A DNA stretch of 24,269 bases, from assembly GCA_031119195.1 (NCBI GenBank), contig JAVHYG010000008.1:1-24269 (forward strand), written 5' to 3'. The DNA comes from Rickettsiella sp. Its GTDB lineage: Bacteria; Pseudomonadota; Gammaproteobacteria; Diplorickettsiales; Diplorickettsiaceae. Positions 1 through 6,756 of this stretch are shown in pieces. The notes beneath the pieces were generated by a model, which saw only the letters and a list, made by a program, of their open reading frames with translations, had not been told where the DNA came from and ran no database searches. Position numbers and translations under genes: made by a program. Numbering within the stretch: position 1 is the first letter of the stretch; each line of letters starts with the position of its first letter.

Positions 1-363
1 AAGGCTTTGTTAAAAGGTTTGGTTCAACTATCAGAGGAGGGTGCAATACAAATTTTTCGACCACTTCACAGCAGTGAGTTGATCTTAGGTGCTATTGGCG
101 TTTTGCAGTGTGATGTTGTTGCTTACCGCTTAAAATTTGAATATAAAGTGGAATGTGCTTATGAATCTGTAAGTATTGTTACAGCGCACTGGGTTAGTTG
201 TAATGATTCCCAGCAATTAGAAGAATTCAAAATAAAGGCTTTTGGTAATTTAGCGCTAGATAGTAAAGGAAATCTTGCTTATTTAGCGCCTAGTCGCGTT
301 AATTTAAATTTGACTATAGAACGTTGGCCTACGCTTCATTTTTCTAAACTAAAGGAGGTTTAA
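1..363 (+). CDS. prfC: Peptide chain release factor 3, C-terminal part (5' end outside window)
   Basis: RF3 is a translational GTPase that removes RF1/RF2 from the ribosome after termination. Only about the last 120 residues are present, and the frame is open to base 1, so this is the tail of a roughly 530-residue protein and not a small gene; the TTG at 7 is not a real start. I recognise the RF3 C-terminal domain from its run of conserved segments: IQIFRPL, GAIGVLQCDVVAYRL, EYKVECAYE, ARW-like AHWVSC, LALDSKGNLAYLAPS and VNLNLTIERWP, which match the order and spacing in E. coli RF3. The GTPase domain lies upstream of the window. The gene stops at TAA 361-363 and a palindromic element begins five bases later, so that element probably lies in the 3' end of the prfC transcript. 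Confidence 0.95.
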   Translation, partial: KALLKGLVQLSEEGAIQIFRPLHSSELILGAIGVLQCDVVAYRLKFEYKVECAYESVSIVTAHWVSCNDSQQLEEFKIKAFGNLALDSKGNLAYLAPSRVNLNLTIERWPTLHFSKLKEV

Positions 364-367
364 TTAG

Positions 368-509
368 GGTGTGTTGTCATATGGCACGATGATGGTCAGA
401 AAGCGCGATATTTTCTGCGTTTTGTTACTCACATACCCGTAAGTATGCTCCGTTACGATACTCGAAAAACCACGTGTTCGGACTCATTCTAGCTAAATGG
501 TAATACACC
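368..509. repeat. MITE-like palindromic element, copy 1 (~142 bp)
   Basis: The ends are imperfect inverted repeats of 18 bp: 368-385 (GGTGTGTTGTCATATGGC) against the complement of 492-509, agreeing at 13 of 18 positions. The interior contains a smaller near-palindrome around 434-455 (ACATAC then GTATG). A second, diverged and shorter copy lies at about 8909-9025 with the same order of internal blocks. It fills the gap between prfC and the hybrid kinase, and I see no open frame in it. It is best explained as a non-autonomous mobile element or structured intergenic repeat; no transposase is nearby. Confidence 0.65.
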
Positions 510-551
510 TATAAAAATAATTTTTAATTTCTTTAATAAAAAGGAAAAAAT

Positions 552-1772
552 ATGCAAGAAGATAAACGTTTATTATCTTCAGTGATTAAAGTTGCTAGAG
601 ATTCAATAAAAGCTAATCGTGCTAAAACTGAGCTTATTTCTAATTTAAGCTATGAATTGCGTAGCGCATTAACCAGTATCCTTGGTATGGCGCAATTGTT
701 AAGTATGGATTGTTTACTCCCAACCCAGCAGCAGTATGTAACTGATATTCTTCATGTGTGTGAATCTATTCTTTCATTAATTAATCGTTCATTAAATCTT
801 TCTGAACGGGAAATGCAACAAATTGGATTAAAAGTTCGTTCTTTTAACTTAAAGCTGTTATTAGAAAAAGTAATTAAGCAACTATTGTTTCAAGCAAAGA
901 CGAAAGGGATACAGTTTTTACTGGATTATCCACACCATGTTCCCGTTGATGTACTTGGTGATCTCGATTTAATTCATCAGATAGTGATACATTTAAGTAG
1001 TCAAGCATTAAAAAATACTGAGCAGGGTACAGTTATATTACAAGTTGCTTATGAATCCAGTAAGAGATCAAATGAACCTCATAAATTTAGTATCAGTATT
1101 AAAGATAATGGTATAGGCATGCAGAAAAATGAACTTGCCAATTTGCGAGCATGCTTAGCTCAAACAGATTCTTATCGTACACGTAATTATAGACACGTTG
1201 ATTTAGGGATGGCTATTACTTTAACTTATATAAAATTGTTAAATGGTAGTATCGTTGTAGAAAGTAGTCCAGGAAAGGGAAGTTTATTTATTTGTCAAAT
1301 TCCTCTCAAGCAGACAAAGATTTTGCATGAAACAATAACTCCACCAAAAACTTCACTAACCTCATTGGATAAATTACATATTTTATTGATTGAAGATAAC
1401 GAGATAATTCGGCTAGTTTACAAATCCATGTTAGAAAAGATAGCAGGTTGCTCAGTTGATAGTGCTAGCAGTGCACAGATGGCTTTAGAGTATTATATGC
1501 AATCTCAGTATGATCTTATTTTTATGGATATTTGTTTGCCCGATAGCGATGGCGTAGTAATTACACAAATTATCCGACAACAGGAAACGAAAGGAGAGCG
1601 AATACCGATTATTGCAGTAACAGCTTGTGATGATGTAAAAGATAAAGAAAAGTTTCTTGAAGCGGGTATCGATGAAGTGCTTATTAAACCTAAACCTATT
1701 AATCTAGAGGAAATAATTTTGCTTTTAGAGAAATGGGTTTCTAAAACAAAGGTTTCTGAACCAAGCGTTTAA
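552..1772 (+). CDS. Soluble hybrid histidine kinase / receiver, catalytically degenerate kinase part
   Basis: This is a 406-residue protein with no membrane segment and no sensor domain. It runs HisKA-like (about 22-90), HATPase-like (about 140-252), then a CheY-type receiver (about 275-395). The H-box reads NLSYELRSAL (31-40): the phospho-acceptor histidine expected in the SHELR motif is Tyr34. The N-box Asn is replaced by Gln151 (SSQALKNT), and the G2 box keeps one glycine (VDLGMAI), while the G1 box DNGIGM (185-190) is intact. The receiver keeps its acidic pair E281/D282, phospho-Asp D326, T357 and K379. So the kinase half probably cannot autophosphorylate, yet the receiver should accept phosphate from another source. 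The architecture recalls ArcB/BarA-type hybrids without their sensor parts. A purine-rich ribosome site (AAGGAA, 541-546) supports the ATG at 552. It ends in a 4-bp tail-to-tail overlap with minC. Confidence 0.85.
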   Translation: MQEDKRLLSSVIKVARDSIKANRAKTELISNLSYELRSALTSILGMAQLLSMDCLLPTQQQYVTDILHVCESILSLINRSLNLSEREMQQIGLKVRSFNLKLLLEKVIKQLLFQAKTKGIQFLLDYPHHVPVDVLGDLDLIHQIVIHLSSQALKNTEQGTVILQVAYESSKRSNEPHKFSISIKDNGIGMQKNELANLRACLAQTDSYRTRNYRHVDLGMAITLTYIKLLNGSIVVESSPGKGSLFICQIPLKQTKILHETITPPKTSLTSLDKLHILLIEDNEIIRLVYKSMLEKIAGCSVDSASSAQMALEYYMQSQYDLIFMDICLPDSDGVVITQIIRQQETKGERIPIIAVTACDDVKDKEKFLEAGIDEVLIKPKPINLEEIILLLEKWVSKTKVSEPSV

Positions 1773-2482
1773 TTTAACGTTTTTATTTGTAGTTGTTCTT
1801 TCTGTAAAGAAATATGGACACCACCCCCTTTGCCTTGGGTCTGTTGTAAATCCTGTAAATCTTCACTGAGCCAATAATGGCCGGCAATAGCTATTAGTTC
1901 TGCTTCTAAATTTTTGCAAAAAATATGGGTATTTTTATTTCCAGTTACACCCGCTAGAGCACGACCTTTCAATTTGCCATAAATATGAATATTTCCATCA
2001 GCTAATATTTCAGCACCAGGACTTACTGAAGTAAGAACGATAAGATCACTATTTTTAGCATAGATTTGTTGTCCAGAACGTACTGGCTGTGTCACAAGCT
2101 TAGCTGTTATTGGAGATAACGATTTAGGATGAGTTTCCGTATTTTCCGGTTTTATATTAGCTAAAATAGCGAGTCCAGCTTGTGTAGCGAAGGTTTGCTG
2201 TTCAGCATTGCCGCTACGAACTCCAACTGGGATAAGACCGTAACGACGTAAGCAGCTAATAATAGCAGGAAAATCGATGAGTTGCTTTAGATCAACTTTC
2301 AGGGAAGATAAGTCTAAAATAATTGGAAGTTGTTGAAAAAACTGCGGTGTTTGCTCAATCAAGCGTTTTAACTGCTGTTGGATGAGTAAAGGGTCGGCAT
2401 TAAATAAATGAAAGGTAGTCAGGGTAAATAAACTTGCTTTTAGTTTAAAGGCTTCTTGTGATGTCCCCATCAAGCTGTGCAT
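1769..2482 (-). CDS. minC: Septum site-determining protein MinC
   Basis: MinC is the FtsZ antagonist of the Min system; MinD carries it to the membrane at the cell poles, where it blocks polar septa. The 237-residue length matches the family (E. coli 231). The N-terminal FtsZ-inhibiting domain spans about 11-105. The C-terminal beta-helix domain begins at PVRSGQQIYA (133-142), followed by DLIVLTSVSPGAEILADGN and the conserved GRALAG (173-178), the MinD-binding/dimer region. A good Shine-Dalgarno sequence (AGGTGA in transcript sense) lies 7 nt before the ATG. minD and minE usually follow minC in one operon, but here minC is alone: the gene downstream converges on it and overlaps it by 4 bp. 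MinD and MinE must be encoded elsewhere or be absent. Confidence 0.95.
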   Translation of the reverse strand: MHSLMGTSQEAFKLKASLFTLTTFHLFNADPLLIQQQLKRLIEQTPQFFQQLPIILDLSSLKVDLKQLIDFPAIISCLRRYGLIPVGVRSGNAEQQTFATQAGLAILANIKPENTETHPKSLSPITAKLVTQPVRSGQQIYAKNSDLIVLTSVSPGAEILADGNIHIYGKLKGRALAGVTGNKNTHIFCKNLEAELIAIAGHYWLSEDLQDLQQTQGKGGGVHISLQKEQLQIKTLN

Positions 2483-2543
2483 AAAAAAATCACCTATACT
2501 ACCAATATCGGAATAAGACTAAGTATTAATTATATACCTATTG

Positions 2544-2575
2544 TATTTGAAGTTGCGAGTTTGCAACTTCAAATA
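2544..2575. repeat. Perfect 13-bp inverted repeat, 6-bp loop
   Basis: TATTTGAAGTTGC (2544-2556) is followed by GAGTTT and then the exact complement (2563-2575). It lies between the divergent minC and fadD genes, about 60 bp upstream of minC and 110 bp upstream of fadD. There is no T-run suited to a terminator on either strand, and no gene ends here. It could be an operator, a leader hairpin or a short dispersed palindromic repeat. I see no second copy in this window. Confidence 0.6.
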
Positions 2576-2683
2576 GTTACTTTTCTAAATATAAATTGTG
2601 AAAGGGAGTAAGGTTAAAGCCTCAAGTCCTACTCGGCATGCATTTATAAATTGAACTAATTCTACAAGTTGTTTATAGGCTAA

Positions 2684-4348
2684 ATGATGAAAAAGATTTG
2701 GTTAGATCGATATCAGCAACAAGTACCAGCTGAGATTAATCCAGATATTTATCCTTCGCTTAACGCGTTGTTTATTGATTCATGCAAAAAATTTAAAAAC
2801 TTATCCGCCCTTAATTTTTTTAATATATCGATTAGCTTTCAAAAATTGGCAAAACTTAGCGAAAATTTTGCGGCATATCTCCAAATAGACTGCGGTTTAA
2901 AAAAGGGGAAGAGGGTGGCAGTAATGCTTCCTAATTGTCCACAATATATGGTTGCTGTTTTTGGCGCACTGCAAGCAGGTTTGGTTGTTATTAATGTAAA
3001 TCCATTTTATACGACACCAGAGTTGATTCAACAAATCAAGCATTCTCAAGCAGAAGTCATCGTTGTCTTATCAAGCTTTCTAACAAGCTTAGAGGATGGT
3101 TTAAGTCAGACTCAGATCAAATATGTGATTAGCACTGATCTCGGCGATCTTTTACCATGGCCGCGGTCAAGATTAATAAGTTGGATGGCACAACGATTTA
3201 TAAAAAAAGCTAGAAACGACGTAACGGGTTTCTCTGACATTAAATTTCCAAAAAGTCTAAAGCGAGGATCTCGTTTACGTTTATTGCCACTATGTGTCCA
3301 AAGAGAAGATGTAGCGTTTTTGCAATACACGGGCGGTACAACAGGCAAGCCAAAAGCAGCTATGTTAACCCATCGTAATATGTTGGCTAATATTGAACAG
3401 TTAACTGCTTGGGTTAGGCCTATTTTGCAAGAAGGTTCAGAAACGATGATAACGGCTTTGCCTCTTTACCATATTTTTTCATTGATGGTTAATGGTTTGA
3501 TGGGATTACGATTGGGTGCAAATAATGTCTTAATTCCAGATGCAAGAAATATTAAGCAATTGATTCGTGTGTTGGGTAAACATCGTTTTAGTGTATTGTT
3601 AGGCGTTAATACATTGTTCAAAGCATTGTTAAATCAATCTGCTTTTTTACAGTTGGATTTTAGTTCCTTGAAGATTGCATTAGGTGGTGGTGCGCCTTTA
3701 CAAACTATTGTGAAAGAGAAATGGAAGCAAGCCACAGGAAAATTATTATTAGAGGGTTATGGACTTACCGAAGCTTCGCCCGTTGTTTGTGCGCCGCCGT
3801 GGGATTTAATCGTAACGGGTAATCATGTTGGTTTACCATTGCCTTCCACTACTATTCGATTACAAGATGAGCAGGGTAATGAGGTAGCCTTGGGGAAGGT
3901 AGGTGAATTGTGTGTCAAAGGGCCACAAGTGATGAAGGCTTATTGGGCGCAAGATGCAACGGAAACAGCGATAGCTTTTGATAAAGCAGGTTGGCTATTA
4001 ACGGGAGATTTGGCTCGCCTCGATCAACAAGGATTTGTTTTTATTGTGGGTCGTAAGAAAGATCTTATTCTTGTTTCAGGTTTTAATGTTTATCCGATTG
4101 AAATCGAAGCTATTATTCAAAAACACCCTAAAGTTAGTGAAGCAGTTGTTATTGGTGTTCCTTCTGAAAATACAGGTGAGGCGATCAAAGCGTTCGTGGT
4201 GCGAAGGGATACTACATTAACTGAAAAAGAATTGTTAAATTATTGTCGCCAATATCTTACTGCTTATAAATTACCTTCCGAAATCGTATTTCTTGCTTAC
4301 CTTCCAAAATCGTATTTAGGTAAAATTTTGAAAAAAAAATTAAAATAA
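2684..4348 (+). CDS. fadD: Long-chain fatty acid-CoA ligase (FadD type)
   Basis: This enzyme activates long-chain fatty acids with ATP and CoA to acyl-CoA, for beta-oxidation or phospholipid synthesis, at the inner face of the membrane. It is 554 residues (E. coli FadD 561). The adenylate-forming motifs are all present: P-loop YTGGTTGKPK (215-224), GYGLTEASP (358-366), TGDLARLD (440-447), GRKKDLILVSGFNVYP (456-471), and the C-terminal PKSYLGK with the adenylation lysine K547. The last residues are a short basic tail, a little shorter than in E. coli. Two ATGs are adjacent, at 2684 and 2687; the only SD-like AGG (2677-2679) is 4 nt from the first and 7 nt from the second, so 2687 may be the true start. 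An AT-only self-complementary stretch straddles the stop codon and could give weak termination. The exact chain-length preference cannot be read from sequence. Confidence 0.92.
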   Translation: MMKKIWLDRYQQQVPAEINPDIYPSLNALFIDSCKKFKNLSALNFFNISISFQKLAKLSENFAAYLQIDCGLKKGKRVAVMLPNCPQYMVAVFGALQAGLVVINVNPFYTTPELIQQIKHSQAEVIVVLSSFLTSLEDGLSQTQIKYVISTDLGDLLPWPRSRLISWMAQRFIKKARNDVTGFSDIKFPKSLKRGSRLRLLPLCVQREDVAFLQYTGGTTGKPKAAMLTHRNMLANIEQLTAWVRPILQEGSETMITALPLYHIFSLMVNGLMGLRLGANNVLIPDARNIKQLIRVLGKHRFSVLLGVNTLFKALLNQSAFLQLDFSSLKIALGGGAPLQTIVKEKWKQATGKLLLEGYGLTEASPVVCAPPWDLIVTGNHVGLPLPSTTIRLQDEQGNEVALGKVGELCVKGPQVMKAYWAQDATETAIAFDKAGWLLTGDLARLDQQGFVFIVGRKKDLILVSGFNVYPIEIEAIIQKHPKVSEAVVIGVPSENTGEAIKAFVVRRDTTLTEKELLNYCRQYLTAYKLPSEIVFLAYLPKSYLGKILKKKLK

Positions 4349-4449
4349 AAATTTTATTTTATTTTTCTTTATTCGTAGCATTTTTTTTAAAAATTTATTT
4401 TTTTTGTATTAATTATATTAATTATTTTTAATATAATTTTTAAATTAAT

Positions 4450-4476
4450 TTGACAAAATTAATTCAGAGTTATACT
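4450..4476 (+). promoter_or_regulatory. Candidate sigma-70 promoter for the 699-residue gene
   Basis: A consensus TTGACA (4450-4455) and TATACT (4471-4476) stand in a very AT-rich gap. The spacer is 15 bp, shorter than the usual 16-18, so the -10 may instead begin a base or two later. Just upstream, TTAAT recurs at 4409, 4418, 4428 and 4445. PmrA boxes in Coxiella and Legionella are TTAAT-type direct repeats with an 11-bp period; the periods here are 9, 10 and 17, so this is only a loose resemblance. Confidence 0.4.
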
Positions 4477-4596
4477 CTTCTTTCTCAATAAGATTTATTT
4501 AATATTTAATTAATTTTTTTTATTAGGTATTTGTATTTTTTTATTGGATAAATTGTTTTAATTTTTTAATAAAATAATAATAAAAAGGGGCTGTTA

Positions 4597-6696
4597 ATGA
4601 ATAAAATAATGCTTAGATTTGTAAAAGATTTCGAAAAAAAAATTGCTTTAATTAATAGGAATAGTCCAAATTTATATATTCTTATTGACTACGAAGTTAA
4701 GTGTTTTTTCAATAAAGTAAATAAATTGCCTGTAAGTGAAATAGCTGAATATTTTGATAGATATAATGGCGCCAGTTTATCAGTTCCAAATTCTTTGAAT
4801 GGTTATATATTAAATTCTTTAATATTATTCTTTTTTAAAGAAAATAAAAATGATTTTTTTATGAAAAATTTACTTTCTGAGTATGTAAAAGAAGTTCCTC
4901 ACAAGGAATCTAAATGGAGAATTTTTTATTGGTTCAAACTGCTTTTTGGATTAGCTAAATCTCCTAATGTAGAAATAGATCCTAATTTAGATGGGGAAAA
5001 TAAACTTAAAAATTCCGTTGAAGAAGTTTATAATTTTATTAAAACTAATCGAAATAGAAGTTTTCCTTTGCATAAAAACCCAATTTTGTGCGAAAATTTA
5101 TCATTCATTTCTCAGAAAGTTTTTAGTAATTTAGATAAAAAGCTAGGAAGGATAACTTCTAAACAAAGTACCATCCTACCATTGATTAGCCCTTCCTCTA
5201 GCTCTATACCAACAGTAGACTTTTTTGCCTCAACGCTACCGTCTGTTAATACCGTTGTAAATGAAGGACAGCAGCCTGCTTTTTTAGAAATTATAGTGCC
5301 GCCGCCACCACCTCCTCTTCCGTCGGGAACTATAGTGCCGCCGCCACCACCTCCTCTTCCGTCAGCAACTATAGTGCCGCCGCCACCGCCACCGCCACCT
5401 CTATCAGCACAACCAAAGTTTAGGAGTGAGTCAAATGGCCAAACTGATTTTAAATTTGAAAAGCATGATTCTTCTGTAGCACAACAAGCAACAGGTAACT
5501 CTTCAATTTTGCCTGAAACGATACCAGCAGATATAGGTAGAAGTAATATGTTGGCTGAAATTAGGCAAATTAATGGTAAACCGCAGCGAAAGAATCAAAA
5601 ATCAGACTTTTCAGTTGATAATTTAAATGAAACAACATTTAATCAATGGGAAAATAGAATTTGTATGCAGTTATCAGAATTAAAACAAAAAAATGAAACA
5701 ATATATTCAGCTGAGAAATTAGATGAGTTTTCATTACAGCTTCGGCAAGCAATCAGCGATGAGCAGCGAAATTTGGAAGATCAAAAGCAGCTTGTTAGCT
5801 CTATGAAATCTTTATGGGATGAAAATAAAAAAATATTGGAAAATAAAAATAAAAAGGAAAATGAGAAAAAAGATATTGAGCGTGAAGTTACATTAGCCTC
5901 GAATAATGAAGAAAAAAGACAAAAGGAAAAATCATTAGAGCGTATTGAACGTAAGTTAAGCAATTTAAAGGATAAGAAAAAGAAGTTAGATAATATTTTC
6001 CAGAATAAAGTCAAAGATAAAGACCAATATGATCTTATTCAAACTAAGTTAAAAACAAAACAACAAGTTCTTACTGAAATAAAATCTAAGGTAAAAAACC
6101 AAAATGAATCGCTAGATGATGCTTCTTTGCAAAAGGATATAGACAAGTTAAGGTTACAATTAAAACTAATAAATAAATATATAGCAAGTGTGCCAAAAAA
6201 TTTGGAGAAATTAGATGCCTTAGGTGCCATACAAGCACGCGCCACAGTGTATCAAGATTCTAATAGTGAAAGCGATGATGAAAGTGATAATAGTTCTTGG
6301 AGTAATTCTGAAAGTGAACCTAGCCTTTATAATGCCACACAAAAGTCTCCTAAAATTACTCAAATACCTGAACAATTCACTGACATTTGCGTTAACCAGA
6401 TCTTGCCAAGGGAAAAGCCTCCGCTTCCTCCCAAAAAGCTTGGTTTGACAATAGCATCTGAAAGTGCAGAAATAACGAGTGTAATGAGTGAAAGTATTTC
6501 AGATACGGATTCAGGTCATCAAAGTGGATCAGGTAATGAAAGTGAGCAGCAGATTCCAGAGCTTAAGCAACAAACTTTGCCAAATTTTTCATTTTCACAA
6601 AAGTCGGGTTTTTTTAGACCTCAGTCAGCTGTTCCCGACAGGATACTACATAGTTCAGGGTCTTTCTTGGTAAATAACGTTAAAACAGGTAACTAA
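4597..6696 (+). CDS. Candidate host-directed protein: polyproline, WH2-like, coiled coil, acidic and SH3-ligand segments
   Basis: I do not recognise this 699-residue protein as a named family. Visible parts: an N-terminal region (1-230) without a recognised domain or clear signal peptide; three 13-residue units of the form IVPPPPPPLPSGT (233-271), like formin FH1 repeats; a WH2-like stretch, RSNMLAEIRQINGKPQRK (315-332); a long charged coiled coil (about 351-540); an acidic serine-rich stretch with a central Trp (about 552-578); REKPPLPPKK (605-614), which fits both class I (RxxPxxP) and class II (PxxPxK) SH3 ligands; and a serine-rich tail. WH2 motifs bind actin monomers and polyproline binds profilin, EVH1 or SH3 domains in eukaryotes, so a host-cytoskeleton role is my inference. 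An SD-like AAAAGGGG (4583-4590) precedes the ATG. A terminator follows at 6731. Outside the repeats the gene is AT-rich. It could instead be a structural coiled-coil protein of the bacterium itself. Confidence 0.75.
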   Translation: MNKIMLRFVKDFEKKIALINRNSPNLYILIDYEVKCFFNKVNKLPVSEIAEYFDRYNGASLSVPNSLNGYILNSLILFFFKENKNDFFMKNLLSEYVKEVPHKESKWRIFYWFKLLFGLAKSPNVEIDPNLDGENKLKNSVEEVYNFIKTNRNRSFPLHKNPILCENLSFISQKVFSNLDKKLGRITSKQSTILPLISPSSSSIPTVDFFASTLPSVNTVVNEGQQPAFLEIIVPPPPPPLPSGTIVPPPPPPLPSATIVPPPPPPPPLSAQPKFRSESNGQTDFKFEKHDSSVAQQATGNSSILPETIPADIGRSNMLAEIRQINGKPQRKNQKSDFSVDNLNETTFNQWENRICMQLSELKQKNETIYSAEKLDEFSLQLRQAISDEQRNLEDQKQLVSSMKSLWDENKKILENKNKKENEKKDIEREVTLASNNEEKRQKEKSLERIERKLSNLKDKKKKLDNIFQNKVKDKDQYDLIQTKLKTKQQVLTEIKSKVKNQNESLDDASLQKDIDKLRLQLKLINKYIASVPKNLEKLDALGAIQARATVYQDSNSESDDESDNSSWSNSESEPSLYNATQKSPKITQIPEQFTDICVNQILPREKPPLPPKKLGLTIASESAEITSVMSESISDTDSGHQSGSGNESEQQIPELKQQTLPNFSFSQKSGFFRPQSAVPDRILHSSGSFLVNNVKTGN
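5293..5409 (+). repeat. Three tandem 39-bp units encoding polyproline
   Basis: Units begin at 5293, 5332 and 5371, each opening ATAGTGCCGCCGCCACC. The first two differ at only 2 of 39 positions (Ser-Gly-Thr against Ser-Ala-Thr codons). The third has two extra prolines and a different end. The block is a GC-rich island in an AT-rich gene. Near-identity at synonymous sites points to recent duplication or slippage, so copy number may vary between strains. Confidence 0.9.
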
Positions 6697-6730
6697 ATTT
6701 AAATTGTGGTTACCATAATTTAATTATTAT

Positions 6731-6756
6731 AAAAGGGCATTTGCAATGCCCTTTTT
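6731..6756. terminator. Bidirectional intrinsic terminator
   Basis: There is an 11-bp perfect stem with a GC core, AAAAGGGCATT (6731-6741), loop TGC, and AATGCCCTTTT (6745-6755), flanked by A-runs on one side and T-runs on the other. It serves the 699-residue gene on the plus strand and the sensor kinase on the minus strand. The kinase stop codon (complement of 6755-6757) overlaps the foot of the stem. Confidence 0.88.

Noticed and set aside
7..363. A free-standing 118-residue gene beginning at TTG 7
   Set aside because: The frame is open to base 1 and the product is the C-terminal domain of RF3, so it is a cut prfC.
521..540. PmrA box upstream of the hybrid kinase (two TTAAT motifs)
   Set aside because: The period is 9 bp and flanking consensus bases do not match.
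2651..2679. fadD promoter TTGAAC / TATAGG with a 17-bp spacer
   Set aside because: It would start transcription at about the ATG itself, leaving no leader; the TATAGG is more useful as part of the ribosome site.
4340..4370. AT-only hairpin at the end of fadD as a strong terminator
   Set aside because: AAAATAAAA/TTTTATTTT is self-complementary, but it has no G-C pairs and lies in an A/T-rich tract where such pairing is expected by chance.
4408..4436. PmrA box upstream of the 699-residue gene
   Set aside because: TTAAT recurs with 9- and 10-bp periods, not the 11-bp period of known PmrA boxes, and the whole gap is nearly pure A/T.
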